Source: a virus. From it: a stretch of 29,223 nt of DNA. Below the pieces are notes generated by a model. The model saw only the letters and a list, made by a program, of their open reading frames with translations, was not told the DNA's origin and searched no databases. The stretch covers positions 1-29,223 of the IMG/VR virus record IMGVR_UViG_3300017991_000321; one strand, 5' to 3'. Both the position numbers and the translations under genes were made by a program. Positions 1 through 4,357 of this stretch are shown one piece after another; positions within the stretch are counted from its first letter, which is position 1, and every line of letters starts with the position of its first letter.

Positions 1-123
1 AGCATCCACCAATTTTTGGGAGGTTTCTCGGTTTGGATTGTCGGTGGAAAGACCCACCTTTAGCCATTTATTAACATAATCAGGTATTTGGGCGATCTGT
101 TTTTCTGTTAGTTTATTTATCAT
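1..123 (-). CDS. DUF6745-like protein, N-terminal part (runs off window)
   Basis: Leftward gene with 41 codons visible before the window edge. It starts at an ATG (121-123) preceded by a good ribosome binding site (GGGAGG, 6 nt upstream). The visible N-terminus reads LTEKQIAQIPDYVNKWLKVG followed by LSTDNPNRE. This matches my memory of the start of DUF6745-family proteins (LTPEQ..LIP.Y..KW..IGLST.P.DR). Those proteins occur in several bacterial phyla and in phages, and their function is unknown. The start overlaps the end of the upstream 87-aa gene by 11 nt, so the two are probably co-translated. The family call rests on a short N-terminal match only, and the rest of the gene is outside the window. 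Confidence 0.6.
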   Translation of the reverse strand, partial: MINKLTEKQIAQIPDYVNKWLKVGLSTDNPNRETSQKLVDA

Positions 124-376
124 ATACAACCTCCCTTGAGATGCATTCCACGTCCCACCACCTCCGCGTCTCAGGCCCTACCTTGCCATCAACTTCAAGT
201 CTGTATCCCAAAGATTTTAGGTGCCGCTGGACTTGCGTTTGCGTGGGCAGGTAAAATTTGAGTTCTCTGCTTTTCAGCGTGTTGATTTGTATTGCCTGCC
301 ATGCACACAGCAGAAGCAGGGCGGCTAGGATAATTCCAATCAGCAATCGCCGTAACTGTTCAAATACTTTTGCCAT
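113..376 (-). CDS. small membrane-anchored protein with peptidoglycan-binding-like segment
   Basis: 87 aa. Residues about 10-30 form one hydrophobic segment (LLIGIILAALLLLCAW), a likely signal anchor after a basic N-terminus. Residues about 45-70 (TQTQVQRHLKSLGY, then VDGKVGPETRRWW) resemble the core of the PG_binding_1 fold (Q..L..LGY....DG..G..T...W). The predicted layout is a short cytoplasmic tail, one membrane pass and an external cell-wall-binding part. A role in lysis or envelope interaction is inferred; no catalytic domain is present. The start ATG (374-376) has GAGG upstream. The gene overlaps the next leftward gene by 11 nt. The domain is about half the usual PG_binding_1 length, so the assignment is tentative. 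Confidence 0.65.
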   Translation of the reverse strand: MAKVFEQLRRLLIGIILAALLLLCAWQAIQINTLKSRELKFYLPTQTQVQRHLKSLGYRLEVDGKVGPETRRWWDVECISREVVYDK

Positions 377-393
377 TACAACCTCACAAAAAA

Positions 394-498
394 AGGGGAC
401 ACCGAGGTTTACATCTTATTCTCGCGCCACCGAAACACCGCATAACTGTAAGAAATTTATGGATGTTGAACCATTCAGCATCTTTTTTGGTGTCCCCT
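394..498. repeat. 105-bp element bounded by 10-bp perfect inverted repeats (AGGGGACACC)
   Basis: AGGGGACACC at 394-403 is exactly inverted as GGTGTCCCCT at 489-498. On the leftward strand the distal copy is followed by a T8 run, so the RNA could form a long-range stem ending in a terminator-like U tract just upstream of the 87-aa gene. The same GGGACACC core recurs at 3539-3546 and 9330-9338. It could be a REP/MITE-like element or a structured leader. No complete gene is seen inside it. Confidence 0.5.
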
Positions 499-675
499 CT
501 GTGAAATATAGGGTGGTATTATTGCAGCGGCGGGGGTCGGTCGCACAGCCCGCCGCGTGTTCAGGAGTAGCTATTATTATGCCGGCGGCAGGCCTTCTGT
601 GGGAACCTGCCGCACCAAACGGGAGGAGGGGTAATGAAAAGCCAATGATAACAATAAATACAGGGGAACATGTTG

Positions 676-770
676 GATTATGCGTAGAGTTTTTACCGCC
701 TTCGTCCTTGTAGGGGTATATGTCCCCCTGTTGTTTTTCTTGTAATTTATTATTGTATCCACGCATAATC
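676..770. repeat. 12-bp imperfect inverted repeat near promoter start point
   Basis: GATTATGCGTAG (676-687) is inverted with one mismatch as CCACGCATAATC (759-770). The right copy lies a few bases into the transcript of the leftward promoter at 780-807, so the pair could be operator half-sites or a leader stem. The function is inferred from position only. Confidence 0.4.
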
Positions 771-779
771 ATAATATCC

Positions 780-807
780 ACTGTATTCTATTTCGGCGGT
801 TTGTCAA
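780..807 (-). promoter_or_regulatory. sigma70-type promoter, leftward
   Basis: Read on the minus strand, a perfect -35 TTGACA (forward 802-807) is followed after 16 nt by TACAGT (forward 780-785). Transcription would start near 773 and run left towards the 87-aa membrane protein and the DUF6745 gene, leaving a leader of about 400 nt. Confidence 0.6.
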
Positions 808-899
808 GTATTTTTTTAATTTTTTTGCATTTTTTTCAATATTTTTTTAATTGCTTGTATTATAATAACTTACGGGCATCCATGCCCAAGTGGGATCCT

Positions 900-1046
900 T
901 TATTTTGTCTGAATGTTTTGGGCGGCCGTGCCGCTGAGATAGCTAATATCTTCCAGTCCGCCCTTGAGCGTGGAGCAGCCGCTTGCAAGATAAAGTATCC
1001 CCAGAATCATCACAACTTCCAATAACCTGTCCAAAAACTTTGCCAT
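900..1046 (-). CDS. 48-aa entericidin-like lipoprotein
   Basis: ATG at 1044-1046 with AAAGGA 8 nt upstream. The product starts MAKFLDRLLEVV, runs through a hydrophobic stretch (MILGILYLA) and reaches a lipobox-like LASGC at residues 20-24. The mature part (CSTLKGGLEDISYL, then SGTAAQNIQTK) resembles entericidin-type peptides, which carry a C-terminal pattern like CNT..G.G.DI...G. Signal peptidase II processing and lipid anchoring are predicted. Entericidins are small envelope lipoproteins, one of which is bacteriolytic. A phage copy could act in lysis (like an outer-membrane spanin lipoprotein) or in superinfection exclusion, but neither is shown. It lies 16 nt downstream of the 61-aa gene, presumably in one operon. 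The gene is too short for standard ORF cutoffs. Confidence 0.6.
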   Translation of the reverse strand: MAKFLDRLLEVVMILGILYLASGCSTLKGGLEDISYLSGTAAQNIQTK

Positions 1047-1062
1047 TTTTCTGTCCTTTCAA

Positions 1063-1248
1063 TCACTCAATCACTATTGGTATAACCCGACCGCCCCGCA
1101 CTATGCAGAGCGATATAAACTCTTCCGGTATGTTTGCCTGTTTTTTTATGGGAATAATCATGTATCGGCTCAGTTTTGTGTCGAAGCAGATAAGCATGGT
1201 TTCTTTCCGCGTTTTTGCCTGCTGAACTATTTGTGTCATTCTGTTCAT
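1063..1248 (-). CDS. 61-aa protein of unknown function
   Basis: The first ATG with a ribosome binding site is at 1246-1248 (AAAGGAG, 10 nt upstream). An upstream in-frame extension to 1329 would cross the putative promoter, so the shorter start is chosen. The product begins MNRMTQIVQQAKTRKETMLI and continues CFDTKLSRYMIIPIKKQA, ending in a hydrophobic C-terminus (RVIPIVIE). It looks like a small compact alpha/beta protein without signal peptide or membrane segment. I do not recognise a family. It is first in a probable two-gene operon with the lipoprotein gene 16 nt downstream. Confidence 0.55.
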   Translation of the reverse strand: MNRMTQIVQQAKTRKETMLICFDTKLSRYMIIPIKKQANIPEEFISLCIVRGGRVIPIVIE

Positions 1249-1273
1249 TTTATATAAGCTCCTTTCCACATAA

Positions 1274-1302
1274 AGTATAACAACTATTTCGGTCATGCGA
1301 AA
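1274..1302 (-). promoter_or_regulatory. candidate leftward promoter for the 61-aa gene
   Basis: On the minus strand TTTCGC (forward 1297-1302) is separated by 17 nt from TATACT (forward 1274-1279). The -10 is good and the -35 is weak. The implied start lies just before the AAAGGAG ribosome binding site, giving a short leader. Confidence 0.35.
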
Positions 1303-1313
1303 TAATATCTTTA

Positions 1314-1363
1314 GGAAAATATTCATCAAAGAGGGGTTTTTCTGTGTTTTTTTTGAATATTCC
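1314..1363. promoter_or_regulatory. inverted-repeat pair in divergent intergenic region (possible operator)
   Basis: GGAAAATATTCA (1314-1325) and TGAATATTCC (1354-1363) are inverted copies differing by two inserted A bases. They lie between the leftward 61-aa gene and the rightward HTH gene, a typical site for a divergent operator. The HTH protein next door is one possible ligand, which is inference only. Confidence 0.3.
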
Positions 1364-1482
1364 CACAGTCGTATGAAATACAGATAAGTTGTTGTTTTAT
1401 AAGGGCTTAACGTGTTTTGGGATTTTTAATAAGCACGAGAATTTACTTGATTATACAGAGGGAGTGTGTTTTTTGGGCGCAA

Positions 1483-1734
1483 ATGAAGTTCACGGATGAA
1501 CACTGGTTAGTTTTTCGGTTGTATGCGCAGGAGGGAAAATCCTATGCGCGAATCGGGGAGCTTACAGGCTTAACGCGGCAACGAATAAAAGATTTGATTG
1601 CTGAGATGCGAAAAGCCGAACCGGATTTATTTCCTGTAGAAACCGAGAGTCAAAATTTCGGGCAGCAAAATATGTATCGGAAAGGCCGTGGATTGGGGCG
1701 TTTTAGCAACACAGAAGCCAAACGCAAATTCTAA
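1483..1734 (+). CDS. small helix-turn-helix DNA-binding protein
   Basis: 83 aa from the first ATG (1483-1485); the frame extends upstream to a TTG at 1417 but without convincing support. Residues about 16-43 (EGKSYARIGELTGLTRQRIK, then DLIAEM) have the spacing and residue pattern of a sigma-region-4/terminase-type helix-turn-helix, with turn glycine and recognition helix TRQRIKDLI. The tail is basic and Gln/Asn/Arg-rich (MYRKGRGLGRF). A regulator of the adjacent divergent genes is the simplest reading, but a small-terminase-like or other DNA-binding role is possible. The GAGGGAG upstream is about 20 nt from this ATG, further than usual, so the start is uncertain. Confidence 0.6.
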   Translation: MKFTDEHWLVFRLYAQEGKSYARIGELTGLTRQRIKDLIAEMRKAEPDLFPVETESQNFGQQNMYRKGRGLGRFSNTEAKRKF

Positions 1735-1783
1735 TAAAGGTGTGTGGACGGTGCGCGCAAACCGGCATAAGCATATCATAATA

Positions 1784-1826
1784 GGGCCGCCCCAAAACCG
1801 GCGCAACACCGGAATTTAGGCGGCCC
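1784..1826. repeat. nested GC-rich hairpin
   Basis: Outer stem GGGCCGCC (1784-1791) pairs perfectly with GGCGGCCC (1819-1826). Inside, CCGG (1798-1801) can pair with CCGG (1809-1812). No T run follows, so it is not a classical terminator. It lies 50 bp after the HTH gene and could stabilise a transcript 3' end or be a protein-binding palindrome. Confidence 0.5.
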
Positions 1827-1939
1827 ACAATGTTACCACAAAAAAGCCCGCCGCCCAGCCGGAGCCAGACAGCAGGCAAGGGTTGAAAAATCAGTCAATT
1901 ATCGTACCCCCCTTCCGTAAAATATTTTTTATTTTTTCC

Positions 1940-1967
1940 TTGCAATTCTCTGGATATTCTGTATTAT
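1940..1967 (+). promoter_or_regulatory. candidate rightward promoter
   Basis: TTGCAA (1940-1945), a 16-nt spacer and TATTAT (1962-1967). No coding sequence follows on this strand before the terminator at 2036-2083, so it would make a non-coding transcript of about 110 nt. Confidence 0.4.
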
Positions 1968-2023
1968 TGGTGTAATTCAGCTATAGGCTGAAGTTAAGGT
2001 TTTTAATATCTGCTATCGTAGAT

Positions 2024-2053
2024 AAAAAAAGCCTTACCTCGGTTTGCGGCTTT
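2024..2053 (-). terminator. intrinsic terminator of the leftward 232-aa gene
   Basis: Read leftward, AAAGCC (forward 2048-2053) pairs with GGCTTT (forward 2028-2033) and runs into a T7 tract (forward 2024-2030). It begins 10 nt after the stop codon of the 232-aa gene. Confidence 0.55.
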
Positions 2054-2083
2054 AAGAGGCCATTATGCAGCCGAGGTTTTTTT
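2036..2083 (+). terminator. intrinsic terminator, rightward
   Basis: Stem ACCTCGG (2036-2042) / CCGAGGT (2071-2077), followed by T7 (2077-2083). It overlaps the leftward terminator, giving a bidirectional terminator that uses different stems on each strand. Confidence 0.55.
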
Positions 2084-2761
2084 ATCTGTGAGGTAAAATC
2101 TGAGTAGGAGTTTCGCTTTGCGGGGCGGCATACTTCTCTTACGATTGGAATCAATCCATTCATCTATGTCGCCGAGGTTCTCTATGCCTTCGATCTCACC
2201 TTCGATATGGAAGGTGAAACCCCTGAATTCGTAAAGCAGGCGATCGACATCAGGAAATTCGTGATAGCCGACGGGCTTCAGGTCATGTTCGGCGATGAGT
2301 TTCTGCAGGGCATCATTTTTGATCGAGTATAGCCAAGCTTTGTTGTTTTTGGCTCGATGGAGGCGGTGGTGCTTCAGCGATTTCATCTGAGTGTCGTACT
2401 CGGTGATTTCGTCTCCCCATATCGCGTCGGCTGCCTTATTCTGTATATCTCTCTGCCTCTTCGCTTCCTTATTCAGCGAGTAAATGGCCTCTGCTATTTT
2501 TTCCGGCTTCGCCAGCAGTTGGCGAATATTTTCAACGTTTTTTCGGGCTCTGGTGCGGCGTTCTTTTTCGATGCAGTTGTATTTTCGAACCTGCCCGCGC
2601 GTAAGCTCATATACCCGCACCGTATCAGTATACCCGTACCCGTTATAGTTGGTGCCGTAAGTGCGTGTGGGGCCTATCGCGCGCAGGAATTTATTTTGCG
2701 CCGCCGATGGGTTTTCATCTATTAGCTTTCTTGCGGAATTGTGAATTTTATTAAAAATCAT
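2063..2761 (-). CDS. 232-aa phage protein of unknown function
   Basis: I do not recognise this protein. It is charged and largely helical, with many Lys/Arg/Glu residues, and the middle (about residues 65-115, EKERRTRARKNVENIRQLL and KEAKRQRDIQNKAADAIWG) looks like coiled coil. The N-terminus carries a Gly/Tyr-rich patch (YGTNYNGYGYTDTVRVYELT). The second half has an alternating acidic beta-like stretch (YEFRGFTFHIEGEIEGIENL). There is no signal peptide or membrane segment. The start ATG (2759-2761) has AAGGG about 8 nt upstream. The gene is transcribed divergently from terminase, has its own promoter candidate at 2805-2833 and ends at an intrinsic terminator, so it is probably a single-gene unit. 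Confidence 0.7.
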   Translation of the reverse strand: MIFNKIHNSARKLIDENPSAAQNKFLRAIGPTRTYGTNYNGYGYTDTVRVYELTRGQVRKYNCIEKERRTRARKNVENIRQLLAKPEKIAEAIYSLNKEAKRQRDIQNKAADAIWGDEITEYDTQMKSLKHHRLHRAKNNKAWLYSIKNDALQKLIAEHDLKPVGYHEFPDVDRLLYEFRGFTFHIEGEIEGIENLGDIDEWIDSNRKRSMPPRKAKLLLRFYLTDKKTSAA

Positions 2762-2804
2762 TTTTCAACCCTTTCAATAAAAGTTACCAAAAAAACACAC
2801 TGAT

Positions 2805-2833
2805 AGCTTAATAACTATATCGGCGTAAGTCAA
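2805..2833 (-). promoter_or_regulatory. candidate promoter for the 232-aa gene
   Basis: On the minus strand TTGACT (forward 2828-2833), a 17-nt spacer and TAAGCT (forward 2805-2810). It is placed about 45 nt upstream of the leftward ATG in the gap divergent from the terminase operon. Confidence 0.4.
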
Positions 2834-2862
2834 GTGTAAAATCCAAAAAAAACCAAAAAAAT

Positions 2863-3339
2863 ATGGCAAAAAGCAAAAATAATAAAAAAAATAAACTAAC
2901 GGCGAAACAAAAGGCGTTTGCCGTGGCGTACACAGATAAAACCAATGCCAAAACTTTTAATAATGCCTTGCAGTCTGCGATAGCAGCGGGATATAGTAAA
3001 AAATCAGCTAACCACGTTACAACGCGACTACTGGCATGCGCTGGCATAGTCGATGAGATACACCAGATAAATAAGGCAAGGGCGGCTAAAATAGGCCATA
3101 ACCTGGCCGAAGCTCTCGCCCTCCTCCGCTCAGACTACGCTAATTTGGCCACCGCCGCCGCCTCCGGTAATATCGCAGCGATTCAAGCACGCACGGCGAT
3201 AGTCCGCGAGCTTAACGATATCGTAGGCCTGCACAAACAACGGCACATCGATGAGACTGTCGAGCAGCGTGAGCTATCCGAGTCTGAGCAGGCCGAAGCC
3301 CGTCGGCTGGCGTATATCAGATTAACGCAGTCAGCCTAA
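2863..3339 (+). CDS. terS: terminase small subunit
   Basis: 158 aa. After a very Lys/Asn-rich start, residues about 12-60 (LTAKQKAFAVAYTD, then AIAAGYSKKSANHVTTRLL) match the N-terminal helix-turn-helix of the Terminase_2/XtmA small-subunit family (LT.KQ..F...Y.......A...AGYS...A......L). The centre is an Ala-rich oligomerisation-like helical part (AEALALLRSDYANLATAAAS) and the C-terminus is acidic (ETVEQRELSESEQAEARRL). Small terminases bind the packaging site as a ring and load the large subunit, which lies about 940 bp downstream. No Shine-Dalgarno sequence is visible before the ATG; the leader is A-rich. The segment just after the gene holds 15-bp direct repeats that could be its binding site. 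Confidence 0.85.
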   Translation: MAKSKNNKKNKLTAKQKAFAVAYTDKTNAKTFNNALQSAIAAGYSKKSANHVTTRLLACAGIVDEIHQINKARAAKIGHNLAEALALLRSDYANLATAAASGNIAAIQARTAIVRELNDIVGLHKQRHIDETVEQRELSESEQAEARRLAYIRLTQSA

Positions 3340-3372
3340 TGCCATATCCACCTTGTGATGCCCTACGGTGTC

Positions 3373-3419
3373 GGGGGGGGGTGAAAAAAGGCAAAACCCC
3401 CCAGCGGGGCGGGGCGGGC
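3373..3419. repeat. G-tract hairpin / possible G-quadruplex
   Basis: A G9 run (3373-3381) begins a perfect stem, GGGGGGT (3376-3382) with ACCCCCC (3396-3402), closing a purine-rich 13-nt loop. It is followed by further G tracts (GCGGGGCGGGGCGGGC). The rightward strand could form either a hairpin terminator without a T run or a four-tract G-quadruplex. It lies about 35 bp after the terS stop. Confidence 0.5.
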
Positions 3420-3462
3420 AAACAACATTGTCTCCCCTCAATTATATATTGCCCCGCACTAT

Positions 3463-3566
3463 GTTAAGATAGGTAAGCCCTTTTTGATACTATAAACAGG
3501 GAAAGTATCGGAAAACGCGGGGTTGATAGATTTTGGTTGGTGTCCCTTTACGTTAAGATAGGTAAG
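3463..3566 (+). repeat. two 15-bp perfect direct repeats (GTTAAGATAGGTAAG)
   Basis: Identical copies at 3463-3477 and 3552-3566, 89 bp apart start to start, each followed by a short pyrimidine and T-rich run. The first could form a weak promoter (TTAAGA, 16 nt, GATACT). Their place beside terS suggests TerS binding sites, regulator sites or repeated promoters. Confidence 0.6.
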
Positions 3567-3613
3567 GCTGTTTTTGGGTATTTATTTAGGGTTTGGAGGT
3601 TTTCGCACATTTT

Positions 3614-3802
3614 ATGCTTGTTGGTGATTTAATTAAGCGTCTTGAGAAGTTACCTTCTGACTTACCTGTCATTATTGAGTGTGAGCGTGGCAGGCGTTAC
3701 GAGCTTATTACGGCTAAGTGTCGTGTTATCACTGCTGGTCACAATTACATGAAGTATTGCTGGCTTCCTACTGGCAAGTTGGTCAATCCGGATGTTTATT
3801 AA
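3614..3802 (+). CDS. 62-aa phage protein of unknown function
   Basis: The ATG at 3614 is preceded by GGAGGT (3595-3600) at a longish 13 nt. A TTG 21 nt earlier is inside the ribosome binding site, so it is not used. The N-terminus (MLVGDLIKRLEKLPSDLPVI) follows the pattern of a common small phage/plasmid protein type (M.V.DLI..L..L....PV), followed by beta-like segments (YELITAKCRVITAGHNYMKY). Function is unknown. It is the first gene after the repeat-bearing gap and heads the small-gene cluster before the large terminase. Confidence 0.65.
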   Translation: MLVGDLIKRLEKLPSDLPVIIECERGRRYELITAKCRVITAGHNYMKYCWLPTGKLVNPDVY

Positions 3803-3851
3803 TATATACATACACATTTTGTATTCTTATCACCGTTGGTTTTGGTATGAG

Positions 3852-3881
3852 TTGAATTGAGGTTTTGGTTGTTGTTATAGG
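3852..3881 (+). promoter_or_regulatory. weak promoter candidate upstream of 38-aa gene
   Basis: TTGAAT (3852-3857), an 18-nt spacer and TATAGG (3876-3881). The match is weak and overlaps the ribosome binding site of the following gene. Confidence 0.2.
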
Positions 3882-3891
3882 GACTATATAT

Positions 3892-4008
3892 ATGGCACAA
3901 AAGGGAGCACCAAGAAGAGATGGCTCAGGCGGAGGTGTAAGGGCAAACAGGGGTCGTGGCGGATGTTCTGCTACGAGGAGGACTGGTCGTGGCAGAAGAA
4001 GGCGGTAG
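3892..4008 (+). CDS. 38-aa Arg/Gly-rich basic protein
   Basis: ATG at 3892-3894 with AGGGA at 3879-3883 (8 nt spacing). The product begins MAQKGAPRRDGSGGGVRANR, followed by GRGGCSATRRTGRGRRRR. It is strongly basic (about one third Arg) and glycine-rich. Very small RG-rich proteins of this look are common near terminase genes in phages, but I know of no assigned function. Nucleic-acid binding is inferred from composition. The 3' end overlaps the next gene start by 20 nt in a different frame. It is too short for standard ORF cutoffs. Confidence 0.6.
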   Translation: MAQKGAPRRDGSGGGVRANRGRGGCSATRRTGRGRRRR

Positions 4009-4357
4009 GCAGGTTGGCGATGAGCTTAAGGTCATCTGGCTTGACGCCGTTGAGAGTGAGTGGATTGGTTTTGAGGATGCTGTTCGAAAGCCTGATAATT
4101 CTTACACTGTTAATTACGGTTGTTATCTTCACGAAGATGATGAGTTTATATACATATCTTCGTCGCACGGCGCGGATATTTACAAGCACGACCTTGAGCG
4201 ATGGGCGATACCGAAGGGCACGATAAAAGAGATGATAATAATAAAAAAAAGCGCGAGTTTGTGTGTGAGAGAGCGTGTGAATGTCAACAACACAACTGAC
4301 ACCACAGGACATAGCCAGTCAGGATGTGGGTTATTGGGCGATACTCAACAGGATTAA
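3989..4357 (+). CDS. 122-aa conserved phage protein
   Basis: The start is taken as GTG at 3989, which has GAGGAGG 8 nt upstream; an in-frame GTG at 3956 lacks one. Residues about 12-75 (KVIWLDAVESEWIGFEDAV, then CYLHEDDEFIYISSSH, then WAIPKGTIKEM) follow a pattern I recall from short phage proteins (V.WLDA....W.....A, then HTVGWL..EDDE.V.LA, then IPKG.I..I). They look like a small beta-barrel. Function is unknown. The C-terminal 26 residues overlap the terminase large-subunit start by 77 nt and are low in conserved character, so natural homologues may end earlier. Translation of the two is probably coupled. Confidence 0.65.
   Translation: MAEEGGRQVGDELKVIWLDAVESEWIGFEDAVRKPDNSYTVNYGCYLHEDDEFIYISSSHGADIYKHDLERWAIPKGTIKEMIIIKKSASLCVRERVNVNNTTDTTGHSQSGCGLLGDTQQD

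Larger units (their letters stand above)
377..899. other. 523-bp region without a convincing gene
   Basis: The stretch between the 87-aa gene and the lipoprotein gene holds a strong leftward promoter, two inverted repeats and the 105-bp element listed separately. Leftward open frames at 416-781 and 577-762 exist, but they lack family resemblance, have no clear ribosome binding site and show no coding character. I treat the segment 377-773 as an untranslated leader of about 400 nt. At 585-592/606-613 there is a perfect 8-bp stem (GCGGCAGG/CCTGCCGC) with a 13-nt loop. Confidence 0.5.
1735..2062. other. 328-bp intergenic region with hairpins, a promoter and a terminator
   Basis: No gene is supported here. 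It contains a nested GC-rich hairpin (1784-1826), a rightward promoter candidate (1940-1967) and the bidirectional terminator that also closes the leftward 232-aa gene. AAGGGTTGAAAAAT at 1878-1891 recurs inverted at 2760-2773, just upstream of the 232-aa gene start, and could be a remnant of a duplicated gene start. Confidence 0.5.
1974..2083 (+). ncRNA. candidate small RNA
   Basis: It is bounded by the promoter candidate at 1940-1967 and an intrinsic terminator. Within it are short stems: CAGC/GCTG at 1978-1990, then TCTGC/GTAGA around a TATC loop, then either AAAGCC/GGCTTT (2028-2033/2048-2053) or the terminator stem ACCTCGG/CCGAGGT. The last two are mutually exclusive, as in an attenuator. 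The 3' end is antisense to the last codons of the leftward 232-aa gene. No expression evidence is available. Confidence 0.3.
3340..3613. other. 274-bp non-coding gap after terS
   Basis: No gene is seen. The first half is very G-rich (3373-3419) and the second half carries the 15-bp direct repeats, a GATACT/AGTATC palindrome (3486-3491/3504-3509) and an inverted CCCCGC/GCGGGG pair. This is the only sizeable gap in the packaging genes, which fits a packaging site or promoter region. Confidence 0.5.

Noticed and set aside
416-781. Leftward 121-aa and 61-aa open frames (416-781, 577-762)
   Set aside because: They overlap each other and the promoter at 780-807, lack a clear ribosome binding site and resemble no family; their composition reads like non-coding DNA.
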